From Solimonas sp041659605 (GTDB lineage: Bacteria; Pseudomonadota; Gammaproteobacteria; Nevskiales; Nevskiaceae), in NCBI GenBank assembly GCA_041659605.1, contig JBAZXW010000022.1:9341-73340 (forward strand): a DNA stretch of 64,000 nucleotides, read 5' to 3'. Positions 1 through 8,195 of the stretch are shown here, in pieces (position 1 is the stretch's first letter; the number at the start of each line of letters is the position of its first letter). Position numbers and translations under genes: made by a program. The notes below the pieces were generated by a model. That model had not been told where the DNA came from. It ran no database searches and worked only from the letters and a program-made list of their open reading frames with translations.

Positions 1-1578
1 GCGCGCCGGCTCGCGCTGTACCCGGACGATCCGCAGCGCGCGGCCACGCATCTTCTTTACGCCGAGGCTTTGCTCGACGGCGGCCGTGTCGCCGATGCCG
101 CGCGCGAGTTCGAGGTCATCGCCTACGACGAAAAAGCGCCGAACGCCGACGCGGCGCACGCCGCCGTGCTCGCCTATCGCCGACTCGGCGATGCCGCGCC
201 AGACGCGCAGCGCGGCGCAGCCTTGCGCACGCGCATCGACGCTGGCCTGCGGCTGGCTGAACGCTTCCCGCAGCATCCGCAGCGCAGCGCCGTGCTCGCC
301 GCCGCCGCCGCGGATCTGCTGGACATCGGCGAGCAACCGCGCGCGATCGAAGTCGCGCAGCGTGCGCTGGACGCGCAGCCGGCGCTGGTCGATCGCCGCA
401 TCGCCTTGTCGGTACTCGCCGACGCGCACTACGCGCGCGCCGAGTACGCGCCGGCCGAGCAGGCCTATGGCGCGCTGCTGGCGCTGGCACCGGCGTCCGG
501 CGCCGAAACGGAGGCCACGATCGTCGAGCGTCTCGCCGCGTCGATCTACCGCCAGGGCGAGGCGCAGCGTGCGGCCGGTGATGCGCTTGCGGCAGCGCGC
601 CAGTTCCTGCGCGTCGGTGCGGTCGCGCCGCAGTCCGCCATCCGCGCGACCGCCGACTACGATGCCGCCGCCGCGCGGATCGGTTTGCGCGACTGGGCCG
701 GCGCGGCGCAGGTGCTGGAGGCTTTCCGCGCGCGCTTCCCGGAGCACGCGCTGATTCCCGACGTCGACCGCAAGCTTGCCGTGGCCTACGACGAGCAGAA
801 CCAGCTCGCCGCCGCCGCAGCAGCGTACGCGCGCATCGCCTCGCGCCCCGACGAGGGCGCGGACGAGCGCCGCACCGCCGCGTGGCGCGCGGCGCAGCGT
901 TACGACCGCGCGCGCCTGTGGGCGCAGGCGGAGCAGGCCTACGAGCGTTACGCGCTGACCTATCCTGCGCCGCTCGACGCCGCGCTGGAGGCGCGTTCGC
1001 GCCTGGCTGAATTGACTGCCGGCGATCCGGCACGCGAGCAGCGCTGGCTGCGCGAGATCGTTGCCACCGCGCGCGGTGCGGGCAGCAGCGGTGGCGAGGC
1101 CGCACGTGCGCTGGCCGCGAATGCGCAACTGCGGCTCGGCCGCATCGAGGCGGCGAGTGCCGCAGGCCTGGCGCTGGCGCTACCGCTCGACCGCAGCCTG
1201 CCGCGACGCGTCGCCGCGACGCAGTCGGCGCTGGCAGCGCTCAGCGCCGCAGCCGACTTCGGCTTTGCCGAGACCACCACCGCCGCGACCTGGGAGATCG
1301 CCGCGCTCTACCAGGGCCTCGGCCGCGCGCTGCTGGACGCGCCGCGACCGCGCATGTCCAGCGAGCTGGAGCGCGAACAGTACGCGCTGCTGCTTGAAGA
1401 ACAGGCATATCCGTTCGAGGAAAGCGCGATCAAGGCGCACGAGGTCAACCTCGGTCGCGTCGAACAGGGCATCTGGAACCAATGGGTGCAGCGCAGCGCC
1501 GCGGCCCTCACCGAGCTGGCGCCGGCCCGCTACGGCAAGCACGAACGACGGGAGACCCGCTATGACTCACCGACTTGA
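1..1578 (+). CDS. TPR-repeat protein (5' end outside window)
   Basis: The reading frame is open from the first base of the window, so the start codon lies upstream; 525 residues are visible. The sequence is Ala/Arg-rich and almost entirely helical, with repeated A-x(2)-Y..LA and F-P-x-H patterns typical of tetratricopeptide repeats (for example around FPQHP, ARAEYAPAEQAY and AAAAYARIA). No catalytic motif is visible. It overlaps the next TPR lipoprotein gene by 17 bp and heads a three-gene unit, so the products probably act in one envelope-associated assembly. TPR proteins of this size occur beside ExbB/TonB- and gliding-type clusters in gammaproteobacteria, but nothing here proves that. TPR assignment is firm; the function is unknown. 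Confidence 0.75.
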   Translation, partial: ARRLALYPDDPQRAATHLLYAEALLDGGRVADAAREFEVIAYDEKAPNADAAHAAVLAYRRLGDAAPDAQRGAALRTRIDAGLRLAERFPQHPQRSAVLAAAAADLLDIGEQPRAIEVAQRALDAQPALVDRRIALSVLADAHYARAEYAPAEQAYGALLALAPASGAETEATIVERLAASIYRQGEAQRAAGDALAAARQFLRVGAVAPQSAIRATADYDAAAARIGLRDWAGAAQVLEAFRARFPEHALIPDVDRKLAVAYDEQNQLAAAAAAYARIASRPDEGADERRTAAWRAAQRYDRARLWAQAEQAYERYALTYPAPLDAALEARSRLAELTAGDPAREQRWLREIVATARGAGSSGGEAARALAANAQLRLGRIEAASAAGLALALPLDRSLPRRVAATQSALAALSAAADFGFAETTTAATWEIAALYQGLGRALLDAPRPRMSSELEREQYALLLEEQAYPFEESAIKAHEVNLGRVEQGIWNQWVQRSAAALTELAPARYGKHERRETRYDSPT

Positions 1579-2308
1579 ATCGGAACCCGTCATTGCGACG
1601 AGCTCCAGGCGTAGCCCGGGCGCAGCCCGGGGCACCGCGCTGCGATCAGCCCCGGACTGCGTCCGGGCTACGAGGTCCCCTGTCCTGCCGGTCTTGCTCG
1701 CAGCGTCGCTGCTCGCCGCTTGCGTCTCTGCTCCGGCACCGCGGCCGTCGTCGGCGATCCGTGCCGCCGCACCTGCGCTGCCGGCCACACAAAGAGCCGC
1801 GCAACAGGTCCCGGCGGACGCCGATCAACGATTCAAGGCGGCACTGACGCTGATGCAGGAGCAGCAGCCGCAGGAAGCGCAGCAGGCATTCCAGGCACTG
1901 GCGCAGGACTTTCCGGCCTTGTCCGGCGCGCTGACCAACCTCGGCATCCTCTACGCGCAGGCGCGCGACCGCGACGCCGCGCTGCTGAGCTTTGCGCGCG
2001 CGGTCGAGGCCAACCCCGGCAACGCGGCCGCGCTCAACTGGCTTGGTGTGCTCTACCGCGAGAGCGGCGACTACGCGCGCGCCGAGCAGGCCTACCGGCG
2101 CGCGCTTGCGGCGCGACCCGATTACGCGGCGGCACAGCTCAACCTCGGCATTCTCTATGACCTCTATCTGCGACGGCCGCAGGACGCGGTCGCGGCCTAC
2201 CGCAGCTACCGCGAAGCTGGCGGGCAGGATCTGATCGTCGAGGCCTGGATCCGGGATCTGGAAGCACGCCACGGCATCCAGACCGCGCACAGCGGGCAGA
2301 CGCCATGA
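1562..2308 (+). CDS. TPR-repeat lipoprotein
   Basis: 248 residues. A lipoprotein signal with lipobox LLAAC sits around residues 47-58, followed by a Pro/Ala linker and at least three TPR units (GALTNLGILYAQARD, AALNWLGVLYRESGD and AAQLNLGILYDLY are recognisable helix A segments). The ATG overlaps the end of the upstream TPR gene by 17 bp, so the two are translationally linked. The N-region before the hydrophobic core is unusually long, about 40 residues, because a dispersed palindromic repeat (1611-1671) lies in frame between the ATG and the signal core. No better start is visible: the next alternative codons would leave almost no N-region. Probably an outer-membrane-anchored scaffold working with its two neighbours. 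Confidence 0.75.
   Translation: MTHRLESEPVIATSSRRSPGAARGTALRSAPDCVRATRSPVLPVLLAASLLAACVSAPAPRPSSAIRAAAPALPATQRAAQQVPADADQRFKAALTLMQEQQPQEAQQAFQALAQDFPALSGALTNLGILYAQARDRDAALLSFARAVEANPGNAAALNWLGVLYRESGDYARAEQAYRRALAARPDYAAAQLNLGILYDLYLRRPQDAVAAYRSYREAGGQDLIVEAWIRDLEARHGIQTAHSGQTP
1611..1671. repeat. Dispersed palindromic repeat inside a lipoprotein gene
   Basis: The element starts with GTAGCCCGGGCGCAGCCCGG and ends with CGGACTGCGTCCGGGCTAC; each half can fold, and the halves are inverted to each other. Related copies lie at 24743-24800 and 59821-59882, and a half copy at 3999-4020. This copy is in frame and translated as part of the signal-peptide N-region of the TPR lipoprotein. Confidence 0.85.
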
Positions 2309-2592
2309 CGCGCCGCATGCTTGCGCTCACGCTGCTCGCCGTCGCGCTGCCGGCGGCCGGCGCCGCGCCTGCCGCCGATGCCGAAGGCACGACGATTGTC
2401 GGCGAGCGCGAGGCCGCGATCGGCCTCTATCTCGCGCCCTGGCAGGACGAGACCTCTTCCGACCTCGACCGCCCGCCCGGCCTCTACGATGTGCCGCTGC
2501 AGCCGCTCGATCCGCAGCGTTTCCGCCTGCAGGCCGACTACGACGAGACGATCCGCGATTACCGGCGCGAGCGGCTGTTCCGCAGCCGCTGA
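2305..2592 (+). CDS. Small exported protein of unknown function
   Basis: 95 residues with a clear Sec signal peptide (MTRRMLALTLLAVALPAAGA, residues 1-20), then a mostly polar segment rich in Asp, Arg and Tyr. It overlaps the TPR lipoprotein stop by four bases (ATGA), so it is the third gene of the TPR operon and is probably co-translated. No cysteine follows the signal, so a soluble periplasmic protein is expected. I do not recognise the family. The tight coupling suggests an accessory partner of the two TPR proteins. Confidence 0.65.
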   Translation: MTRRMLALTLLAVALPAAGAAPAADAEGTTIVGEREAAIGLYLAPWQDETSSDLDRPPGLYDVPLQPLDPQRFRLQADYDETIRDYRRERLFRSR

Positions 2593-2627
2593 GGCGGCGA
2601 TCTCAGGCAAGGCCTCCACGGTCCCCT

Positions 2628-2706
2628 TCATGCCCACGAAGGCGGGCATCCAGCGTACTCGGCCCTTCCGGGTGTTCTGGATTCCCGCTTGCGCGGGAAT
2701 GACGTA
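2628..2706. repeat. Dispersed repeat, GGCGGGCATCCAG family
   Basis: Two small hairpins (CCCACGAAGGCGGG and CCCGCTTGCGCGGG) joined by about 35 bp and ending in AATGACGTA. A near-identical arrangement occurs at 54881-54950. It lies between convergent genes and may help end transcription, but no T-run follows. Confidence 0.75.
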
Positions 2707-2719
2707 GCACAGGTATTCC

Positions 2720-3856
2720 CTATGCGCTGCGCGTAACCGCTGCGCCTACCGCCGCCGCGCGGCGCGCCGGCTTGCGCCGCTGCGACAGCTCGCCGATGTG
2801 GCGATGCAGGGCCTCGATCGCTTCGGCACGGCCGTCGCGCGCGTGTTCGCGCCCATGCCAGTCCATGTTGCCCTTGTACCAGGCGTGGTTGCCCATGAAG
2901 CGGTCGATGTCGCTGGGCGTCAGCGATTTCTGTTCGGCGCGCATGCCCACGCCCATGCGCTCGATCATGAAGCCGTTGAGCCGTTGCTCGAACGCATCCT
3001 CCGGTAACGCCAGCACCGGCTTGCCGAAGTGGATCGCCTCGCCGATCAGCTGGTTGCCGGCAGTCGACAGCACCGCGCGGCAGCCGGCGAGATCGCGCAC
3101 GAAGCCGTCGACGCTGGGCGCGCGGAAGTCGAGGTTGTCGTCGACGCCGCGCAGCTTGGTTCCGTAGACCACGACCTTGCAGTCGAGCAGGCGCAGCGCG
3201 CGGTCGATGTGCGGCAGGTATTGGTGCTCGCCCTTGTTGAAGTAGGCGAGCAGAAAATCGCCCTCGGAGGACTGGGTGCGCAACACCTCGTCGCGCAGCA
3301 TCGGGCCGACGATCTGCACCTGCGGATACGCCGGTTCGGCCGGATAGAAGCTGGAGACCAGGATGCGCTCGGGCACGCCCATCAGCGTGCGATAGCCCCA
3401 GGCATCGCGCATGCCGAGCAGCCACAGGTCCGGCGGAAAGTGCGGCTTGCAGTAGGCGATGATGCCGACGTGATCGAAGCTGATGCGCGGGATGCCGTGA
3501 TTCTGCGCAGCGCGGTGCGTCCACGCTTCCGAGTCCGAGATCACCAGCTGGGTGCCGCGTTCCGTGAATTCGCGTTCGAGCTGAGCCTGTCCGGCGCCGC
3601 CGAACAGAAGGTCGCTCATCGGCGTGAAGTTGCGCGTCACCGTGCGCGTGAACGAGTGGCGGCCGGCGTCGTTGTACTGGTAGCCGATGGTCGGGATCTT
3701 CACGGTCGGAAAGCGCGGCGCCAACACCTCGTAGGCGTCGGCGCCGGCGAACACGGTGACCTCGTGCTCGGCCATCAGCGCCGGCAGCACCGACATCGTC
3801 CGCATCGCGTGGCCGCGACCGTAACCCATCACGCCGTAGGCAATCCTCATCGTCAA
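2720..3856 (-). CDS. Glycosyltransferase, MJ1255/GT-B family
   Basis: 378 residues. The N-terminus IAYGVMGYGRGHAMR is the glycine-rich donor-side loop of the MJ1255-like (TIGR00661) GT-B glycosyltransferases, related to MurG/UGT enzymes. The C-terminal half has STAGNQLIGEAIHFGKPVLA, the nucleotide-sugar binding signature. It would transfer a sugar from a nucleotide donor to an unknown acceptor, as a cytosolic or peripheral membrane enzyme. The last 25 residues are a basic Arg/Ala tail. It is convergent with the TPR operon, and a 173-bp repeat-bearing gap separates it from the next minus-strand gene, so co-transcription is uncertain. Family is confident; the acceptor is unknown. Confidence 0.8.
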   Translation of the reverse strand: MTMRIAYGVMGYGRGHAMRTMSVLPALMAEHEVTVFAGADAYEVLAPRFPTVKIPTIGYQYNDAGRHSFTRTVTRNFTPMSDLLFGGAGQAQLEREFTERGTQLVISDSEAWTHRAAQNHGIPRISFDHVGIIAYCKPHFPPDLWLLGMRDAWGYRTLMGVPERILVSSFYPAEPAYPQVQIVGPMLRDEVLRTQSSEGDFLLAYFNKGEHQYLPHIDRALRLLDCKVVVYGTKLRGVDDNLDFRAPSVDGFVRDLAGCRAVLSTAGNQLIGEAIHFGKPVLALPEDAFEQRLNGFMIERMGVGMRAEQKSLTPSDIDRFMGNHAWYKGNMDWHGREHARDGRAEAIEALHRHIGELSQRRKPARRAAAVGAAVTRSA

Positions 3857-3998
3857 GGTCTTCTGTGAATACGCGTGTCACCCTAGGGCGCGCGGATGGC
3901 GGTTCGATGACGTCGGCATGGCGGCCGGATGACAGCGCTGGCTTGATCGGCATGCGGCATCGCGAGGAGCCGGAAGCCGGGGCGCGCGGCGCGAACAG

Positions 3999-4020
3999 CC
4001 CCGGACTGCGTCCGGGCTAC
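3999..4020. repeat. Half copy of GTAGCCCGGG-type repeat
   Basis: CCGGACTGCGTCCGGGCTAC is the right half of the element seen complete at 1611-1671 and 24743-24800. The rest of the gap 3857-4029 holds no gene. Confidence 0.75.
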
Positions 4021-4029
4021 TTACTGTGC

Positions 4030-6540
4030 TTACGGGGTCTGCGGGCTGTCGCCGGCCGCGGCGGGCGGTGACTCCGCAGGCGGCGCTGCGGCCTGCGCGT
4101 GATCGTCGGCAGCCGGCGGCAGCGTCTGCACCTCCAGCTGTACCGGATTGATCACGGAGGGATCGTCGCGCAGCTTGATGTAGAGCCTGCCGGCATCGGG
4201 GTGCGGCACCGGCAGGCTGGCGCCGGGGAAGCCGTCCGAGACCTGGACCGCCTTCTCGAAGGCCGCGTTGCCGGACACCGAGTCGATCAGGAACAAATCG
4301 ACGCCCGAGAGCTTGCAGGCGCGCTCGGGATTCTCGGGGCACTGGAGTTCGGTCAGCTGCGGCAGGCGCACCAGCGTCGCCAGCGGCTGCCAGTCGCCGG
4401 CGACGTCGCGAACGCGCGCGCGGAATTTCAGCGGTCCGAACGCGGAGAAGCCGAAGGCCTTGGCGGGATCGAGGGTGACCAGCGCAACGCGCGCGTTCTC
4501 CAGGCGGACGCCGCCGTTGCCGATGCCGAGCAGGGTCGAGAAGGACTCGTCCGCCGCGGCAACTTCGATGGCCTGGTCGCGCGCGAAGGCCGCCGGCACC
4601 TGCGCGCGAACCGAAAAGACCAGCCGCGCGTCCTGCGGCAGCTGATCGGGATGGCCAAGCTCGATGCCGCCGGCCGTGTGCGATTCCGGCCGCGTGATGC
4701 TCTTGCCGATCAGGCCGACGCGCGGACGCGCGGCCTCGATGACGGCGTTGACGTTCATCGTGCGGCCGTCCCCGAGCACGACTTGTGCGGGCACCTGGCG
4801 GCTGGCCGACAGTGCGGCAGCGGCCTGCGCGTCGGCAGACAGCATCGTGAGCGCGTCGTTGCTGCCCTGGGTCGACAGCTCGCCGGGGGTGAAGCTGACG
4901 CCGCCGACGCTGAGGCTCGCAACCTGGTCGAGCCGGCTGCCCTTGAGCAGACCCTGGGCGTCGCCCGCGTGCAGCACAAAACTGTCCAGGCGCGCGGCGC
5001 TGGCGAAGACCCGGATCGGGATCGCGTGCGGCTCGCTCATCCCGGACTGCGCCACCAGCACCGTCATCGCACCGGGCGCGGCATCCTGCAGCGGCAGGGT
5101 CACCTCGACCTCGCCCGGCCTGAGCATCTTCCACTGTGCCTGCAGCTCCTTGCCGGCGGCATCGCGCAGCATGATGCGGTCGACGCAGCTGGCGCTGTCT
5201 GCCTGCAGGTGGATCGTGTCCGGACGGCCGACGATCAACGCGTCCTCGTCATCCGATGCCAGCGTCCAGGCGACGCTGCGCGCGTTCTTCAGCTGGAAGC
5301 CGGGCCCGCGATACAGATCGAAGCCCCAGTAACCTTCCAGGAATCCGCTCAGCGTGTCGCCCAGTGCCGCGGACTTGAGGCCGGCGGTGTTGACGACATA
5401 GCCGCCGCGGGCGGCGTCGGCCAGCGCAGGCAGGCGCACGGTCTTGCCGTCCTGGTTCTTGAGCGTGAGCGTGATGTCGTGCGCGTAGCGCGTCGAGAAT
5501 GCCAGCGGCGCGCCTTCGACCGGCAGCACCAGTTCGCTGCGGCTGGCGCAGTAGATGTCCGCCGGATTGATCGCGCGCAGCGGCGGCAGCTGGGCCGCGT
5601 CGATCGCCGGCAGGGCCACGACCAGCACCGATTTCGGGCTGTGGAAGGACGGCGGGGTGTTGAGGGTCAGCGCCAGCTTGTCGCCGCGGTGCGAAGTCAG
5701 CGCCGGAATGTACTGGTACTGCGCCGTGCTGAACGAGTCGAAGATGCGGACCAGATCCAGTACCGACGCGATGTAGGGGCTGTAGACGCCGTAGCCGAGT
5801 TCCGGCGTGACGCTCGCCGCCATCACCAGATCGGCGACCGGGCCGGAGGTGAGGGTTTCGGCGATCGACATGCTGTGGCCGTCGCTGAGAATCAGTCCGT
5901 CCTGGTTCTGCGTCAGGCACGCGGCCTGCAACTGCGGAATGCGGTCCAGGCACTTCTCGTCGACCTTGATCGCGAGGCTGCGCGCGAGCAGGGGCGCCGC
6001 CTCGCGCAGCACCGCGGGATCGCCGCGCTCGAAGCGGTGGACCGTCGCCAGATAGCGCTCCAGGCGGGAGCGGTCCAGCTGCGCCTGGTTCAGATCCTGC
6101 GTGGCGCGCACGAAGGCGCCGGGGCGGCCGCGCACGGCGCCGACAATGCCCTTGAAGTCGCCGCTGGTCTCGGGTGCGAGAAACACCAGCGCCTGCTTCG
6201 CGCCCTTGGGCACGGTCACCGTGAGGCCTTCGCGCGCGCAGCGGCCGGTCCAGGTCTTGCACGAAACGAACCAGTCCTCCGGCGGCGGATTCGTCGGCCC
6301 GCTGAGAAACGCGGCGACCATCAGGTAGTGCGCGGACTGCGTTTCCGGAAATTCCGGCTTGATCCAGATGCGATCGCCTTCGGCCAGATTGGGCACTTCC
6401 GACGCCGGCAGGATGGTCTTGCCGCGCGTGACCACCATGTCCAGCGTCGGCCCGGCCAGATCGAAAGGCGCCGGCCCGCCGGCGCGGGCGGCGGCGCTGA
6501 GGACGGCGAGACACAGCAGGGCACAGAGTCGCAGGAACAT
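4030..6540 (-). CDS. Large exported protein of unknown function
   Basis: 836 residues with a Sec signal peptide ending near SAAARAGG (residues 1-22). The body looks like several beta-rich domains in a row; it contains scattered cysteine pairs (CKTWTGRC, about residue 93-100; CASRS; CPENPERAC near residue 735), suggesting disulfides outside the cytoplasm. No enzyme signature is visible. The C-terminus is a low-complexity Pro/Ala/Asp tail. It lies 80 bp downstream of a lipoprotein gene on the same strand, so the two probably form an operon and may act together in the periplasm or at the outer membrane. I do not recognise the family. Confidence 0.75.
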   Translation of the reverse strand: MFLRLCALLCLAVLSAAARAGGPAPFDLAGPTLDMVVTRGKTILPASEVPNLAEGDRIWIKPEFPETQSAHYLMVAAFLSGPTNPPPEDWFVSCKTWTGRCAREGLTVTVPKGAKQALVFLAPETSGDFKGIVGAVRGRPGAFVRATQDLNQAQLDRSRLERYLATVHRFERGDPAVLREAAPLLARSLAIKVDEKCLDRIPQLQAACLTQNQDGLILSDGHSMSIAETLTSGPVADLVMAASVTPELGYGVYSPYIASVLDLVRIFDSFSTAQYQYIPALTSHRGDKLALTLNTPPSFHSPKSVLVVALPAIDAAQLPPLRAINPADIYCASRSELVLPVEGAPLAFSTRYAHDITLTLKNQDGKTVRLPALADAARGGYVVNTAGLKSAALGDTLSGFLEGYWGFDLYRGPGFQLKNARSVAWTLASDDEDALIVGRPDTIHLQADSASCVDRIMLRDAAGKELQAQWKMLRPGEVEVTLPLQDAAPGAMTVLVAQSGMSEPHAIPIRVFASAARLDSFVLHAGDAQGLLKGSRLDQVASLSVGGVSFTPGELSTQGSNDALTMLSADAQAAAALSASRQVPAQVVLGDGRTMNVNAVIEAARPRVGLIGKSITRPESHTAGGIELGHPDQLPQDARLVFSVRAQVPAAFARDQAIEVAAADESFSTLLGIGNGGVRLENARVALVTLDPAKAFGFSAFGPLKFRARVRDVAGDWQPLATLVRLPQLTELQCPENPERACKLSGVDLFLIDSVSGNAAFEKAVQVSDGFPGASLPVPHPDAGRLYIKLRDDPSVINPVQLEVQTLPPAADDHAQAAAPPAESPPAAAGDSPQTP

Positions 6541-6620
6541 GTCAGAACAAGAATGGGCGCAGCGGCAGGAGAGCTGATGGATCGACAGCGCAGGGCGGCG
6601 CCAAGTTCACACCCACCGCG

Positions 6621-7364
6621 TCAGCGCGCGGCGGTCCACGAAGAATCGAGGCTGTGCGCAAACTCGCCCGGGCCGGCGATGCCGTTCCAGATCTTTTGCG
6701 CCTCCGACAGCAGCGCGATGACGGCCTGGCGTTCGGTGTCGACCCGCGTGCGATCCAGCGCGGCCGCGGACATCCAGGCGTCGGCGAGATCGTCGACCCG
6801 CGCGTTCGCCTGCGCCATGCCGTAGCGATACCCGGTGCGCACGTCGATGAGCAGCGCGGATGCCGTGGACGCGACGGCGGCATTGGGCGACGGTGACTTG
6901 CCCAGCGACAACTCGGCGCGCGGAGCGAGGCCGACCCCGCCGGATTCGAAGCGCGTGTCGACGGTGTAGACGATCAGCACGTCGGCCAGGTTTTTGGCGG
7001 CGGCGAGGCGCAGGTCGTCCAGCGATTCCAGCCGGGCCGGCAGCAGCGCGGGGCGCAGGACCTCGACGGCCGACACCAGCGGCCATTGCGCGACCGCGCG
7101 CAGCGCCTGCGGCGCCGCCAGCTCCGCCGGCGCCACGACACTGAAGCTGCCGCCGGCGAGGCGCTCCGCGGAAAAGGATTCGTAGTCCGCCGCCTGGATA
7201 CGGACCAGATTGATGCTGACCGGAAAGCTCAGCGTCGGGCGCGCTGCCGCCACGGCTTCGGCGTCGGCGGCGTTCATCGTCGCCAGCGGTGCCGGTCCAC
7301 CGGGCGTTGCGTAGCTGGCGCAACCCGCGCACAGCGTCAGCGTCAGCAGCAGCAACAAGCGCAA
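6621..7364 (-). CDS. Lipoprotein of unknown function
   Basis: 247 residues from a TTG start at 7364, chosen because it places GAGG about 9 nt upstream and gives a compact lipoprotein signal LRLLLLLTLTLCAGC. The open frame continues to 7457, but that extension is Arg-rich and unlike a signal peptide. The mature part has a conserved-looking motif ADVLIVYTVDTRFESGG and ends in helices; no catalytic residues stand out. It precedes the 836-residue exported protein on the same strand with an 80-bp gap. Start is less certain than the gene itself. Confidence 0.6.
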   Translation of the reverse strand: MRLLLLLTLTLCAGCASYATPGGPAPLATMNAADAEAVAAARPTLSFPVSINLVRIQAADYESFSAERLAGGSFSVVAPAELAAPQALRAVAQWPLVSAVEVLRPALLPARLESLDDLRLAAAKNLADVLIVYTVDTRFESGGVGLAPRAELSLGKSPSPNAAVASTASALLIDVRTGYRYGMAQANARVDDLADAWMSAAALDRTRVDTERQAVIALLSEAQKIWNGIAGPGEFAHSLDSSWTAAR

Positions 7365-7490
7365 GTCCGGATCCTCAATCGTCGAAAGGCGGCGAAGTCT
7401 ATTGCAGCGTGGCGGTGTACGCAGCGCCTGTGCGTCCACGCGCAACTTCGGAAACATGGCGAATGCCGGCTTGCCGGAAGCTGAATCCGC

Positions 7491-8120
7491 TCATCGCGCG
7501 CCTTCAAGGCTCAGCGCGCCGAGAAACTGCTGGCGGATGAAGCGCACCATGTCGGCGGCAATTTCCGCGCGACGCTGCGGGGTGTCGATGAAGTCGAGCG
7601 CGCGATAGAACATGTAGTAGGTGATCGGCCGCGTGACGTGCAGCAGCGCCGCGGCCGACAGTCCGGGCGCGAGTTCCATGCTGACGATCTGCTCGACGCT
7701 CTCGGTCGCGATCTCCTCGACGATCTGGCGCATCGACCGGCGGATGCCCGGCGAGCCGCCGTGCAGTTCGCGCAGCCCGACGATGATCGGCCCCGGGTCG
7801 CGGGCGACGAAGTCGAGGAAGTAGTCGACCGCGCCTTGCGTCGCGTCGCCGTGACGCGCCGCGTTCGCGCGCACTTCGCGCAGGCCGTCCATCAGGTGAC
7901 GCGAGAGTTTGCGCGCGACCGCCTGGGTCAGCTCCTCGAGCGTGTCGAAGTGGCGATAGAAGGTGTTGTGATTCAGGCCGGCTTCGCGCGCCAGCTCGCG
8001 GATGCCGAGCGCCGAGAAGCCCGTGCCCTGCACGGCCAACCGCATCGCCGCCTCGATCAGGCGGCGCTTGCCGTCGGGAACGTCTGCGGGATCGTCGATC
8101 CGCGGCAATGGCGTGCTCAT
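7491..8120 (-). CDS. TetR-family repressor
   Basis: 209 residues. The N-terminal TetR helix-turn-helix spans about residues 18-65 (IRELAREAGLNHNTFYRHFD is the recognition part). The C-terminal ligand domain is helical. It is divergent from the S15-type hydrolase gene at 8196, with only 75 bp between the start codons. Two copies of one palindrome fill that gap (8151-8189), so it almost certainly represses the hydrolase and itself. The inducer may be a substrate or product of the hydrolase; this is inferred from layout only. Confidence 0.88.
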   Translation of the reverse strand: MSTPLPRIDDPADVPDGKRRLIEAAMRLAVQGTGFSALGIRELAREAGLNHNTFYRHFDTLEELTQAVARKLSRHLMDGLREVRANAARHGDATQGAVDYFLDFVARDPGPIIVGLRELHGGSPGIRRSMRQIVEEIATESVEQIVSMELAPGLSAAALLHVTRPITYYMFYRALDFIDTPQRRAEIAADMVRFIRQQFLGALSLEGAR

Positions 8121-8150
8121 GGCGGCATTCTAAGGGCGCTTGACGGCGCG

Positions 8151-8189
8151 GTATACAGTTGGATACCGTGCGAGTATCCACTTGGATAC
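8151..8189. promoter_or_regulatory. Tandem TetR operator
   Basis: GTATCCACTTGGATAC (8174-8189) is a perfect 16-bp palindrome. GTATACAGTTGGATAC (8151-8166) is the same with one mismatch. Centres are 23 bp apart, about two helical turns, between divergent tetR and hydrolase starts. Confidence 0.82.
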
Positions 8190-8195
8190 TGCGCA

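Noticed and set aside
4099..6825. 908-residue open frame on + strand
   Set aside because: Antisense to the 836-residue exported protein; Arg/Gln/Ala-rich and without a motif, as expected for a shadow frame in high-GC DNA.
7638..8195. N-terminal extension of the S15-type hydrolase
   Set aside because: It would read through tetR and both operators; the ATG at 8196 gives a proper lipoprotein signal.
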